Origin: Alkalihalobacillus alcalophilus ATCC 27647 = CGMCC 1.3604
Lineage (GTDB): Bacteria > Bacillota > Bacilli > Bacillales > Bacillaceae_D
NCBI RefSeq assembly: GCF_000292245.2
Contig: NZ_ALPT02000011.1
Coordinates: 1 to 64,000 of the forward strand
Direction of reading: 5' to 3'
DNA: 64,000 nt
Shown: piece after piece, positions 42,982 to 52,166 of the stretch
Numbering within the stretch: the first letter of the stretch is position 1
Layout: every line of letters starts with the position of its first letter
The notes under the pieces: generated by a model
What the model saw: the letters and a program-made list of their open reading frames with translations, nothing else
Told to the model about the DNA's origin: nothing
Databases searched by the model: none
Program-made: the position numbers and the translations under genes

Positions 42982-43515
42982 TCATAGTTGACTTTCCCGA
43001 AATCCTTTAAAAGCAATAACCGGTCCCTTCCAATGTTCATTGTCTAAATAATCTTCTTTTAAAACTTCCCCATCACGATAACCACTTACTACTTTTCTCC
43101 AAAAATGTTGTGCCGCTATATTTTTAGCAGTCTGCTTAATTTCCCAATTCCCTCTATATTGATTAAAAACTTGATGAGCAACTTTGAGTCCGAGCCCCTG
43201 CTTTCTAAACTTCCTCATAATAAAAAAGTCGCTCATCACATGTGTTGTTTCTGCTTTATTTAATTTTGTATATGCTTTTGGTACATCTAAAATTAGCAAA
43301 ACAAAACCAGCAATTTCGCCATTCACCTTAATTAACAGTGGTCTCCGATAATCCTCCGTCCATTGATGGTCTAAATATTTATAAGAATACACCCCATGCT
43401 CTGTCAAAGAGTGCCCCTCACATTCACTGCTATCATATCGATACAACTGAATCAGCTTTTCTAAAATCGACTTATCCTCATAAGGAATAGCTGTTAATGT
43501 AAACTCAATACTCAA
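42982..43515 (-). CDS. GNAT family N-acetyltransferase
   Basis: The protein (177 residues) has a GNAT core: DFFIMRKFRKQGLGLKVAHQ (acetyl-CoA loop) and a C-terminal QHFWRKVVSGYRDGE. Single gene; substrate unknown. Confidence 0.82.
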   Translation of the reverse strand: MSIEFTLTAIPYEDKSILEKLIQLYRYDSSECEGHSLTEHGVYSYKYLDHQWTEDYRRPLLIKVNGEIAGFVLLILDVPKAYTKLNKAETTHVMSDFFIMRKFRKQGLGLKVAHQVFNQYRGNWEIKQTAKNIAAQHFWRKVVSGYRDGEVLKEDYLDNEHWKGPVIAFKGFRESQL

Positions 43516-43636
43516 CTAAATCTGCCCTTCCTTTCATTAACTATTTATAAAAAACAACTTGCTCTTTCATAAAATCCAAAACTAAAATGACTTAAATTAA
43601 TTTAAGGAACATTTTGTAAAAAAAGGAAGTTCCTTT

Positions 43637-44185
43637 TTACTTAAACTTTTTCCAATCACTTTTTAATAAACTATATGTCACTAGATCTTCAAAATGATCA
43701 TACAACCATTGTCCTTGCCTTTTTATTCCCTCTTTTTGAAAACCTAACTTCTCGGGAATTGTTCTGCTTTTTTCATTATTGACTGCACATTGGATTTCCA
43801 CTCGATTTAAATTAATTTCTTCAAATAAATATTTTAAAAGAACACATACCGTTTTTGTGATGATACCTTTTCCTTGCATATTTTCAGCTAGAAAGTAACC
43901 AATACTTGTGCTACTATTCTTCCAATCAATAAAATGCAGACAAACCATACCAATCAATTTACCATCATAGCGGATTCCTGCATCAAACCCATTATTTTCT
44001 GCATAGTTATGGATCCACATTTTAATTATTGGTTCAAAATCATCAGGGGTCTTCCTTTTATCTACCCAAAGCAGCCATGGTCTTAAATGTTGTCGATTGG
44101 AATCCACTAATTCAAATAACTCTTCTTTTTGGTGTTGTTGGATTAATTCTACTGTTATTTTCTGGTCGATCTTAAAGGAAAACAA
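43637..44185 (-). CDS. GNAT acetyltransferase, RimL type
   Basis: The protein (182 residues) resembles ribosomal-protein-serine acetyltransferases: DSNRQHLRPWLLWVD, YFLAENMQGKGIITKTVCVL and VEIQCAVNNEKSRTIPEKLG. Translation starts at TTG shortly after a run of ten G (plus-strand C) that provides the ribosome site; such a run can slip. Confidence 0.85.
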   Translation of the reverse strand: MFSFKIDQKITVELIQQHQKEELFELVDSNRQHLRPWLLWVDKRKTPDDFEPIIKMWIHNYAENNGFDAGIRYDGKLIGMVCLHFIDWKNSSTSIGYFLAENMQGKGIITKTVCVLLKYLFEEINLNRVEIQCAVNNEKSRTIPEKLGFQKEGIKRQGQWLYDHFEDLVTYSLLKSDWKKFK

Positions 44186-44359
44186 ACACTCACCCCCCCC
44201 CCTTATAAATCCAATATTCTGTAAATTAACTTTATCATATCATACATTATCCTATTAATTGATAAAATAGATTTAATAATCATTTATTCCTTTCTCCTAC
44301 CTCCCTTCGTCCCATAACTGCTATACTATAGAAAAGACTTGAAAGGAAGCCGACTTCTA

Positions 44360-44953
44360 ATGAAACAATACATGCTAGATACTAATTGTATTCGCTATAC
44401 TGTCTCTAAAAATAAACACTTAAAAAAGGCTTCCAAACGTTTTTTTCAGATGGTCGAGGAAGAAAAGAAAATAAATGAAGTTCACTTAGTCATCCCTGAA
44501 GAGGTCAAGGAAGAGCTCATCAACCAAATGTACGGATTTCGAGAAGTGTTTCATAATGAGCGGGAAATAGAAAATATTGAAGCCTTTTTGCCACAGCTAA
44601 AAGTTGTGCCAAATGATATTAACTATGAAGAAGAAAAATTGATCCGTAGAATGGCCGCCATTGTCACAACACGTTACCGCACTCCTTTAACTCAGGAAAT
44701 CAATAAAAATTTCCGCTTTCCATCAGCCTCAGATGCCCGAATATTAGGCTCAGCCCTAAAAACGGATTCCGTTATGGTTACAAATAATACCCGAGAATTT
44801 ATTCTATTGCTTTTCTTAGCCCAACCAAAGCAACAAATTTTATATGATTTAGAAGAAGGGCAGTACTTAAAAATATCACAAACTCTGTATGATTTAGTCT
44901 GGAATGATCCTGAATTTACCCACTTGTATAACGACTTGAACAAGTGTTACTAA
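44360..44953 (+). CDS. PIN-domain protein (putative RNase toxin), orphan
   Basis: The protein (197 residues) has the PIN fold: Asp in YMLDTNCIRY near the N-terminus, acidic middle (EEVKEELI) and FPSASDARILGSALKTDSVM, VTNNTREF near the end. This matches Mg-dependent ribonucleases. No antitoxin gene is next to it, so the partner is absent or distant. ATG ten bases after GGAAG; the longer frame adds seven codons. Confidence 0.7.
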   Translation: MKQYMLDTNCIRYTVSKNKHLKKASKRFFQMVEEEKKINEVHLVIPEEVKEELINQMYGFREVFHNEREIENIEAFLPQLKVVPNDINYEEEKLIRRMAAIVTTRYRTPLTQEINKNFRFPSASDARILGSALKTDSVMVTNNTREFILLLFLAQPKQQILYDLEEGQYLKISQTLYDLVWNDPEFTHLYNDLNKCY

Positions 44954-45145
44954 TAACTTAATTAAATGTTATTAGCTGTTTTTTTATTTTATAGATTATA
45001 GCACAAAGAATGCTTAAAACCGCTGACCATTTACTAATTTTCATACCTCAACCCACCCCCACGTTCATTTAATTCAGTCTATACACCCATTAAATTAACA
45101 TTAATGTATAATTGATACATATCATTATGTTGGATTGGAGGAAAA

Positions 45146-45241
45146 ATGAAAAAAACACTAAAAATAGGGTTACTAATTATAGTGATCGGTTGGCTGCTCT
45201 TAATCGTTGCAGGATTTCTCGGGGTGTTTTTTAATAATTAA
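45146..45241 (+). CDS. Membrane microprotein (31 residues)
   Basis: The ORF (MKKTLKIGLLIIVIGWLLLI ending VFFNN) is one membrane helix; GGAGG precedes the ATG by five bases. Too short for standard gene calls. It lies 23 bases before the next membrane protein gene and is probably co-transcribed. Confidence 0.6.
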   Translation: MKKTLKIGLLIIVIGWLLLIVAGFLGVFFNN

Positions 45242-45264
45242 ATAGATAAAGAGAGGTGTTGATG

Positions 45265-45582
45265 ATGAAAGTATTTATAAAAGATGTAGGCAGATCGATT
45301 GAGTTATTCTTCTTCGTGGCCATTGGTTTGTATTTAGTGTATAACTTTGGTGAGAGATTCTATGGAACTTACGGAATTACATTCACGGGAAATATTTGGG
45401 TTAATTGGTTTGGATTATCCTATTTCTTGTTTGTTCTATATGCCTTATTAATGGGGCTCGTGTTCTTTAAAAATGTGAAATTTTATAACGATTTTTTAAC
45501 CTCTAAAATGTCTTGGGCTTTATTAGGTGTATCTATTTTTATTCTGGTCATTCCATTTATAAAAGGAGAGAATCCTTTTTAA
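45265..45582 (+). CDS. Three-helix membrane protein
   Basis: The protein (105 residues) has three membrane segments (about 10-30, 48-68, 83-100). Start taken at the ATG eight bases after AGAGG; in-frame GTG, TTG and ATG starts lie just upstream. Second gene after the 31-residue microprotein. Function unknown. Confidence 0.6.
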   Translation: MKVFIKDVGRSIELFFFVAIGLYLVYNFGERFYGTYGITFTGNIWVNWFGLSYFLFVLYALLMGLVFFKNVKFYNDFLTSKMSWALLGVSIFILVIPFIKGENPF

Positions 45583-45604
45583 TGAGAGAAAAAATCTTAA
45601 ATCT

Positions 45605-45924
45605 AGAGGCTGGGACAGAACCCTCTTCTGATACGAAAAACAGGTAACGTTTATTGGAATCGTAGTGGATGGCGTTCGACTCACCGCTCCCGAAAATCAT
45701 GCTTCGCGTCCTGTGGGGTGGCACTGAACTAACCGGCTAAGCCGGTGGATTTCAGCCCTGCCACTAGGTCCCACGGGAGTCTTCGCATGTTTTCGTCCGC
45801 TAAGACAGAGGATGAATCTTTTCATTCCTTTTGTAATATAAAATAAGAAATTTCCAATAAAAAAGTTAAATGATCGTCATTTTAGTCATTCAACTCTTTT
45901 TTTATTGGTTTTGTCCCAGCCTCT
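45605..45924. mobile_element. MITE-like element with terminal inverted repeats and a long hairpin
   Basis: About 320 bp bounded by 18-bp inverted repeats: AGAGGCTGGGACAGAACC (45605-45622) and its reverse complement with one change (45907-45924). Inside, a ~105-nt nested hairpin (roughly 45688-45795) has an outer stem CGAAAATCATGC / GCATGTTTTCG and inner stems including CCGGCT / AGCCGG. No ORF; G+C is higher than its surroundings. A relic of it lies at 11994. A non-autonomous element or repeat that folds as RNA. Confidence 0.8.
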
Positions 45925-45947
45925 TTGGTTTAGTAGTATCTCTTTAG

Positions 45948-46388
45948 CTACAATCCGAGCTCATAATGATAAAAATTCGTATCCTTTTGATAACCATTTT
46001 TTTCATAAAGCCTCTGTGCTGCTTGATTATCTGGTGCAGTACTCAAACTAAGACTCACCGCTCCCGTTTCGATCGCAAATTTCTTTGCTTTCTCTAATAA
46101 TTGTTCACCTAGGCCACGCTTACGTGCTTCACTAGCAATATACAAATCATTTAAAATCCACGCTCTTTTCATAGATATAGAAGAAAAAGTTGGATAAAGC
46201 TGGGTAAACCCTAAATAATACTTATCTTCTTTCACTACAAATATGACTGAATCTTTTTTCTCCAGACGAACTGTTAAGTAAGTTTTAGCCCCCTCAAGAT
46301 CAGATGCTTGTTCATAAAACTGCCGATAATGATTAAATAAAACGGATACCCCTTCTAAATCTTCCATAGTAGCTTGATAAATTTCCAA
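45948..46388 (-). CDS. GNAT family N-acetyltransferase
   Basis: The protein (146 residues) has acetyl-CoA loop DLYIASEARKRGLGEQLLEK and APDNQAAQRLYEKNGYQKD. Next to the MITE, 23 bases away. Substrate unknown. Confidence 0.86.
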   Translation of the reverse strand: MEIYQATMEDLEGVSVLFNHYRQFYEQASDLEGAKTYLTVRLEKKDSVIFVVKEDKYYLGFTQLYPTFSSISMKRAWILNDLYIASEARKRGLGEQLLEKAKKFAIETGAVSLSLSTAPDNQAAQRLYEKNGYQKDTNFYHYELGL

Positions 46389-46425
46389 CGACCTTCACTT
46401 CCATTTCTTTTTGATAATTTGATAG

Positions 46426-47043
46426 TTACAATTCGGGAACCATTTTGGTCCGACTATTAGTGAACACTTTTTGATAACAAATGCATTCATGGACTCTTTG
46501 AAACTGCTCTTTCATAAACTCTTTTTTATCTCCAACGAAATGGGCAAAAGCCTGGATAGGATGGAGGTCAGGAAACTTACCTACCAATGTTCTTTTTATT
46601 TCATCACTTGTTTCCAGATAAACATGTAAATAAGAATGAACATTTGCAAAACCTTGTTTGTTATACCAATCATTTACCCAGTCATCATCTCTTGTCCACG
46701 CTTCAAAATAATGAAGTCCTTTTCTTTGAGCTATTATTTCAGCCTCATGTAAAAGTTTGGAAGCTATCCCTTTTCGACGAAAGTCAGGGTGCACAGCTAT
46801 ATGCCAGATCATTCCACCAAGCCCCGTACTTTTTGAACATATCGTTTTTCTCTTAAGCTCATATTCAATGTCTAATAATCCAACTATTTGGTTATCAACA
46901 ATAGAGACTAATTCAATGGCTGGATTTTCATACGTTTCTTTTTCCTTCAGTACATTGTCAAAATAAGCCGTATCTAAAAAAGCTAAAACGCGACATCGAA
47001 TCCATCCTGTTTCATCTTCTTTTTTATATTGTCTAATCTTCAT
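46426..47043 (-). CDS. GNAT family N-acetyltransferase
   Basis: The protein (205 residues) has WHIAVHPDFRRKGIASKLLH and WYNKQGFANVHSYLHVY. The start is the ATG of MKIRQYK after AAGGAG. Its C-terminal 60 residues (KFPDLHPIQAFAHFVGDKKE...) lie beyond the usual GNAT and are unassigned. Confidence 0.85.
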   Translation of the reverse strand: MKIRQYKKEDETGWIRCRVLAFLDTAYFDNVLKEKETYENPAIELVSIVDNQIVGLLDIEYELKRKTICSKSTGLGGMIWHIAVHPDFRRKGIASKLLHEAEIIAQRKGLHYFEAWTRDDDWVNDWYNKQGFANVHSYLHVYLETSDEIKRTLVGKFPDLHPIQAFAHFVGDKKEFMKEQFQRVHECICYQKVFTNSRTKMVPEL

Positions 47044-47240
47044 AAAAGCTCCTTCCACATGTTTAGACCGACCTGTTTTATTAAGTGTGGACCCATTTAC
47101 TTGGATTATTAGATATCTATTTCAGTCATTATAGCATGAATTTCCAATTTAATAGCTACATCGCCTTACTTAAAAGCCTAAGTTATCAGAATTTATCAAA
47201 CTTAATAAGACTCACCTACCTCATTTTGTTCCTTTCTTAT

Positions 47241-47864
47241 TTACGATACTAAAGACAACAAATAATAACCAATCAACAAAGCCACCGCCCAAATAAAAAG
47301 AGCCGATATTTTATTAATAAGGTTTAACCACTTCCCTGACTGGTCCAGTCTCTTTACCACTTTTCCAAGATAGGAGAGTAATAAGAACACAATCCATGAA
47401 ACTAAGATACAAGCTATAGTAAAGGCGATTTTTTCTTCTATTAATTGATAAGGAAGTGAGCTTGTTCCAATCACACCGACTGTATCCATCAGAGCATGAG
47501 GATTTAATAAGGAAACCGACATCGCAAATGTTACCTGCTTTCGAGTAGAAAGAGCTCTCGATTTCTCATGGACAGTGTGGTTGGACGTTTTCCAAATCGT
47601 GAACCCCATATAAAGTAAAAAGAGAAAGCCAACTAAATATAAAATGAGTTGCACTGTCGGAAACGTCATCACAAATACAGAGACACCCATCACCGCCAAT
47701 ATAATTAACACCGTATCACAAAGAGCAGCTGTAATGACGACTGGCAGTGTTTGTACCCACTTGGGCTGAGTAGCGCCTTGATTAAAGATAAATAAATTTT
47801 GTGGACCAAGCGGTAGAATTAAACCAAGTGATAAAATAAAACCGTGAATAAAAGCAATAATCAT
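47241..47864 (-). CDS. LysE-type amino-acid exporter
   Basis: The protein (207 residues) has six membrane segments and the LysE family start SLGLILPLGPQNLFIFNQGA, with SLLNPHALMDTVGVIG in the middle. It probably exports a basic or other amino acid. Divergent from a MocR regulator, 111 bp away, which likely controls it. Confidence 0.85.
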   Translation of the reverse strand: MIIAFIHGFILSLGLILPLGPQNLFIFNQGATQPKWVQTLPVVITAALCDTVLIILAVMGVSVFVMTFPTVQLILYLVGFLFLLYMGFTIWKTSNHTVHEKSRALSTRKQVTFAMSVSLLNPHALMDTVGVIGTSSLPYQLIEEKIAFTIACILVSWIVFLLLSYLGKVVKRLDQSGKWLNLINKISALFIWAVALLIGYYLLSLVS

Positions 47865-47928
47865 GTTGGATATTCCCCTTTCTTTTGCTCTACCGACGAT
47901 GATATGCTAAAGACAAAAGAAGGAAAAC

Positions 47929-47960
47929 AACCAATTAATAAAAGATCAAACCAACCAATT
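47929..47960. promoter_or_regulatory. Direct repeat in the lysE-mocR spacer
   Basis: AACCAATT occurs at 47929-47936 and 47953-47960, 24 bp apart, just before the MocR ribosome site. MocR proteins often bind direct repeats; this is a candidate operator. Confidence 0.45.
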
Positions 47961-47975
47961 TTATAAGGAGTTTTA

Positions 47976-49358
47976 ATGATGAGTTGGAAACCAAACCGTT
48001 CGTCTTCTCAAAGTCTATACGAACAAATTAAATCATGGATGATTACCAAAATTAATCAGGGCGAATGGGTCATCGGTGAAAAGCTACCGACACAGCGAAA
48101 ACTTGCTGAACAGTTAGAAGTAAATAGGAGTACGATTATTCAAGTATTGGAGGAATTAAAAGCAGAGGGCATTCTTGCTTCAAAACAAGGTGGATATACT
48201 TATGTAAAGAGCAAAAGCTGGAATCAATTTATTAAGAACCAACCAAAATTAAATTGGTCTAGAACGATCAATCAAGGCTTGTATAAATCAAACCTCGACA
48301 CGATTCAGAAAGTGAATGAGTATGAATTTTCACCTGGAATTATTCGTTTAGGGACAGGGGAAATGTCACCAGATTTAATGCCCGCTAAATTAATCAAAAA
48401 TGCAATAGTAAATATCCAGCTAGACTCAACCAATTTAGGCTATTCTGAGTCACAAGGGGACCTGGTATTACGCGAGTCTTTGTCCAAGCATCTTCTCAAA
48501 AGAGGATTACACACATCACCTGAAAACATTTTAATCGTGTCTGGAGCCTTGCAAGCCTTACAGTTAATCTCGTTAGGTTTGTTAGACGCCAAGTCCTACA
48601 TTTTTTATGATCGGCCTTCTTATTTGCCATCGATTCCTTCTGTACATTCATTATATTGTGCACAATTAAAGGATAACCAGAACAAAGGGTTTTACTATAC
48701 GATCCCAACATTAAATAATCCTACTGGTGACATTTTAAACATAGAAGAAAGGAAAGAAATTCTCTCTTCCACAAACATGCCGATTATTGAAGATGATGTT
48801 TATCATGAATTAACCTTTGAACATGCCCCAAATGCACTGAAGTCCTTCGACCATGATGGCCAAGTGATTTATATCGGTAGTGTATCGAAGGTTATAAGCC
48901 CAGGACTAAGAATTGGTTGGGTTGTCGCTCCAACATTGGTCATCAATCGGCTAGCAGACTTAAAAATGCAGCTTGATTACGGATGTAGTACATTATCACA
49001 ACAAGTGATTTCGAATTTATTAAACACAGCTGCCTATGATGATCATGTGACTCACCTACGCCAACAATTAAAAGAGCGGGCCTCTTTTATGGAGAATCTA
49101 TTAGAAAAACTTTTTTCACCTATTTCAACATGGAACACTCCCAAAGGTGGCTATTATATTTGGATAAAATTTGAAAAGCCTGTCATTACGAAATCCCTTT
49201 TTCAAAATTTGCTTAAGAAAAACATTTTAATCAACCCAGGCTATCTTTATTACCCAAAAGACTATTACCACTTAAGACTGTCATTTGCGTACTGCACATT
49301 TGAAGAGATGGAACATGGATTATCACTGTTATATGAAGAAGTAATGAAGGTTATTTAA
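47976..49358 (+). CDS. MocR-type (GntR-aminotransferase) regulator
   Basis: The protein (460 residues) fuses an N-terminal GntR helix-turn-helix (LYEQIKSWMITKINQGEWVI, LPTQRKLAEQLEVNRSTIIQ) to a class I aminotransferase domain. The pyridoxal phosphate lysine is in GSVSKVISPGLRIGW, and TLNNPTGD is the usual Asn-Pro-Thr-Gly. MocR proteins sense amino acids or PLP. The lysE gene facing it suggests control of amino-acid export. Confidence 0.88.
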   Translation: MMSWKPNRSSSQSLYEQIKSWMITKINQGEWVIGEKLPTQRKLAEQLEVNRSTIIQVLEELKAEGILASKQGGYTYVKSKSWNQFIKNQPKLNWSRTINQGLYKSNLDTIQKVNEYEFSPGIIRLGTGEMSPDLMPAKLIKNAIVNIQLDSTNLGYSESQGDLVLRESLSKHLLKRGLHTSPENILIVSGALQALQLISLGLLDAKSYIFYDRPSYLPSIPSVHSLYCAQLKDNQNKGFYYTIPTLNNPTGDILNIEERKEILSSTNMPIIEDDVYHELTFEHAPNALKSFDHDGQVIYIGSVSKVISPGLRIGWVVAPTLVINRLADLKMQLDYGCSTLSQQVISNLLNTAAYDDHVTHLRQQLKERASFMENLLEKLFSPISTWNTPKGGYYIWIKFEKPVITKSLFQNLLKKNILINPGYLYYPKDYYHLRLSFAYCTFEEMEHGLSLLYEEVMKVI

Positions 49359-49460
49359 TAACTTAGTACCTAGTTATCGTAAGCCCCGTTTTCAGAATGG
49401 AGCCAACATACAATCAGGAAAATAACTTAATGCTCTTTTAATTCTGTATTTCTAATTCAT

Positions 49461-49646
49461 CTAAACTGTCGTCGGTGTTCCTTGATGAAAAACCATTTGC
49501 CACTTGTCTTCTTTTCGTCTCCAGATTGAGTTCCTTATAGAAGATATATTATCGGTATGTCTGAGCGTTTTGTTACGTCTGTAGAAATAACATTTAGACC
49601 TAAGTTTACTATTATTCTTAAAGAACAAATTAATGATTAATCGAAT
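49461..49646 (-). pseudogene. Relic of a DUF4440/SnoaL-like protein (C-terminal end)
   Basis: A minus-strand frame of about 61 codons with no start ends in SSIRNSIWRRKEDKWQMVFH and QGTPTTV, typical of the C-terminal strand of DUF4440-type ketosteroid-isomerase-fold proteins. The N-terminal half is missing. The rest of 49370-49755 shows no gene. Confidence 0.7.
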
Positions 49647-49755
49647 TTATTCAATTAGAAATTTAATATGAACGGGATGGAACTAAACAAAACTCTCATT
49701 ATAAATCCATCCCCTTCTAACGGCATTTAAATCAAAGCTATAAAGTAGCTTCTTC

Positions 49756-49971
49756 TTAAGTATCATTGTCCTTTTTATATTCAAGAATATCACCAGGTTG
49801 ACAGTCTAATGCTTTGCAAATCGCATCTAAAGTCGAGAGGCGGATCGCTTTTGCCTTGCCATTTTTCAAAACAGAAAGATTCGCCATCGTGATTCCTACT
49901 TTTCCTGATAGCTCTGTTACACTCATCTTTCTTTTCGCTAACATCACATCAATGTTGATTATAATCGACAT
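49756..49971 (-). CDS. XRE family regulator (YozG-like)
   Basis: The protein (71 residues) is a short Cro/C1 helix-turn-helix (MSIIINIDVMLAKRKMSVTE, ... GITMANLSVLKNGKAKAIRL) ending GDILEYKKDND. Start at MSIIIN after GAGGTGA. Second gene after DUF2975; pairs of this kind are common in Bacillus. Confidence 0.88.
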   Translation of the reverse strand: MSIIINIDVMLAKRKMSVTELSGKVGITMANLSVLKNGKAKAIRLSTLDAICKALDCQPGDILEYKKDNDT

Positions 49972-49981
49972 AGTTATCACC

Positions 49982-50458
49982 TCAAACTGTCAGATCATTT
50001 TCTAGTTTTATATCTATAGCACCTTCTAATAGCGTTTGGAGAACCGCAGAAAAGACTGCAATAACTAGTGAAGAAAAAATAATAATGATCCCGACAAGCC
50101 CAATTCCAGGATGTAATGCATTTAACGTTACCAGAAGAATACTCCCCATTACATATAAAATGCTAATCATCATTGCACAGTATTTAATATTTTTCAACGC
50201 TATTACAGAGGAGGTTGAGAAGACACTATTTTTATCAATGTATTTTAAAAGCCTTAATGCTTGGTATAAAGCAAAGAAAAATGGAATTGTCGTTACATAT
50301 AAACCAATTAAGACCGGATAATGTAAATACGCATATTCAGGAGCCACTTTTACCGATTCATTAGCTATCCAAGGTAACCAAAATATAGACAAAGCAAATA
50401 TAATAATCCCAATCAGAATAACAACTACCTTTAAAAAAATCGTTTTCCCTCGTACCAT
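49982..50458 (-). CDS. DUF2975 membrane protein
   Basis: The protein (158 residues) has four membrane segments (about 8-28, 45-65, 92-112, 118-142) and the LLKYIDKNSVFSTSSVIALK loop typical of DUF2975. Ten bases before the XRE gene; the pair forms a two-gene module. Biological role unknown. Confidence 0.85.
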   Translation of the reverse strand: MVRGKTIFLKVVVILIGIIIFALSIFWLPWIANESVKVAPEYAYLHYPVLIGLYVTTIPFFFALYQALRLLKYIDKNSVFSTSSVIALKNIKYCAMMISILYVMGSILLVTLNALHPGIGLVGIIIIFSSLVIAVFSAVLQTLLEGAIDIKLENDLTV

Positions 50459-50626
50459 AAAAACACCTCACTTGTTTATCGTTATTTTTAATATATTATA
50501 AATTTTATCGAATAACAATAAATTATTATCCTTTTACAACAATATATTAATACCTTAACGATTGTGTAAAAAAATGTTATCATCGATAGAGAATTCCATT
50601 TTAAATTAAGAAAAGAGGTTAAAAGT

Positions 50627-50809
50627 ATGCAGTACGACATTCCGTGGGGATCAATCCTTTATCAGATAATTTCTGTTGGACTTATTATCTTGTTCGTTTA
50701 TTTGATTATAAAGCTAGTCATGAATTCAAAAGAAAAAAAGAATCAACAAAAAGAGCTTGAACAGAAATTGGATAAAGTAATAGGAATACTGGAGAAAGAA
50801 AAGAAATAG
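50627..50809 (+). CDS. Membrane microprotein with amphipathic tail (60 residues)
   Basis: The protein has one membrane helix (residues 10-29) followed by a basic amphipathic, coiled-coil-like tail (EKKNQQKELEQKLDKVIGIL). AAGAGG lies seven bases before ATG. Layout resembles the 54-residue protein at 37868. Divergent from the DUF2975 gene and ending in two hairpins. Confidence 0.65.
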   Translation: MQYDIPWGSILYQIISVGLIILFVYLIIKLVMNSKEKKNQQKELEQKLDKVIGILEKEKK

Positions 50810-50830
50810 AAAGCCCATGCTAAAATGGCC

Positions 50831-50938
50831 ACAAAACGAAGACTGCTAGTCGCCCCGTAGTATTCGTTTTGTATAGAGTGAAAAGGGTGCCAAAAAGGAT
50901 AGTGTGAACTGTTGGTCTTGTTCACCTACCCTTTTTTT
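50831..50938. terminator. Two hairpins after the 60-residue gene
   Basis: First stem ACAAAACGAAGACT / AGTATTCGTTTTGT (50831-50872, one mismatch); second AAAAAGG...GTGAAC / GTTCAC...CCTTTTT (50892-50935) ending in a T-run on both strands. The second also ends the degraded GNAT from the other side. Confidence 0.7.
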
Positions 50939-51545
50939 AAAGCCTTGATTCGTTTTGTTCATACTTCATATATAAGTAATAGTTAATTCCGCTGAGCTTG
51001 CTATGTTTTTGCTTAACACGTTTAACCTCTTTAAACCCTAGTTTTTCGTATAATTTAATCGCACCTGTATTGATATCTGCAACTCCGTCGAGAATGTACT
51101 CATTGTACTCTGGCAAAGCAAAGAGATGGTTTTTTTATAATGGCTGATGCGACACCTCTTCTTCTATATTTCTCGGCCGTTGCGACAAAACCAACGGAGG
51201 CCACCTTTTCTCCAGTTTTAGTGGACGGTTGTTGAAACTCTTTTTTGAAGACGATATTAGCAATCGTTCCTTTATACAGCCCTAAGTGCTTTCTTAATTC
51301 TTTTTGTCATGGTTAATCGATTGGGTGTGACCATCTGATAACACCGTAATACCTGCAACCTCTCCATCAATCAAAGCAACATAAAAAACATCAAGATTAA
51401 ACATATGTTCTAAAGCCTTAGCGAGCTTCTTTTTATCCTTTGAAAAAAACCTAAGGTCATGACCAAACCCATCAACAAAAGCCTGACTTACCATTTCCCT
51501 TGCCTTTTCACCTAATTCACTCGCTCGTTTGATTTCCATCATCAT
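50937..51545 (-). pseudogene. GNAT acetyltransferase with two frameshifts
   Basis: The N-terminal part (ELGEKAREMVSQAFVDGFGH...) is open to NHDKKN*; the next frame continues with KEFQQPSTKTGEKVASVGFV and ATAEKYRRRGVASAIIK, and a third with LPEYNEYILDGVADINTGAI, KLYEKLGFKEVKR and ends MKYEQNESRL*. A one-base loss after AAAAAG (51295-51300) and a second shift near a run of seven A (51132-51138) break it. Its start overlaps the end of the TetR gene by 29 bases. Confidence 0.82.
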
Positions 51546-52146
51546 TTGCCTCCTTCATAAGAAATGCCATGACGATTTTAGGATTCGGAGAGATAAAACG
51601 TTCCTTCATCGTTAACCTAATATTTGTAAGGCCTTGTAATGTAGCTAAATAAAAGAAGGCCATCTCCTTTTCATCTCCGTCTTTAAATTGTCCAAGCGTT
51701 TGACCCTTTTTAATCAAAATAGCCAATTGATTCAGCATCGCTTCACTTTGTTCATTTAAAAATTTCACTTCTGGTGGTGGATTCTCCATTGTACTAGCCT
51801 GATTCATAAGCATAAGAAACTCCGAAAATTGCTCATTTTTGTTGAGATCATTTAAAATCTCCAACGTTAACCTTTGAATAATTTCTGTTGGGGAAGCATC
51901 ACTCTGAAACATTTCAACATTTTCTTTCAAGCCAGTTGCGGCCACGTTAACAAGTTCATTAAACAAATGATCCTTCGATTTATAATGACGATACATAAGA
52001 CCTGTACTAACTTGAGCCTTGTTTGCAATATCCTGAACACTCGTTGCCGAAAACCCTTTTTGAGTAAATAATTTGATCGCAGCTGATTGAATTTTTTCTC
52101 TTGTAGCCATTCTCATAGCCTCATACTGTTCCTTTGTTCTAGGCAT
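51517..52146 (-). CDS. TetR family regulator
   Basis: The protein (209 residues) has an N-terminal TetR helix-turn-helix (ATREKIQSAAIKLFTQKGFS, STGLMYRHYKSKDHLFNELV) and a ligand domain. The start is the ATG of MPRTKEQ, after GAGGTGG. A perfect palindrome lies 20 bp upstream. It probably controls itself and the GNAT (now dead) next to it, or the SDR relic. Confidence 0.88.
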   Translation of the reverse strand: MPRTKEQYEAMRMATREKIQSAAIKLFTQKGFSATSVQDIANKAQVSTGLMYRHYKSKDHLFNELVNVAATGLKENVEMFQSDASPTEIIQRLTLEILNDLNKNEQFSEFLMLMNQASTMENPPPEVKFLNEQSEAMLNQLAILIKKGQTLGQFKDGDEKEMAFFYLATLQGLTNIRLTMKERFISPNPKIVMAFLMKEANDDGNQTSE

Positions 52147-52166
52147 TAAAACCACCTCTTTTAATG

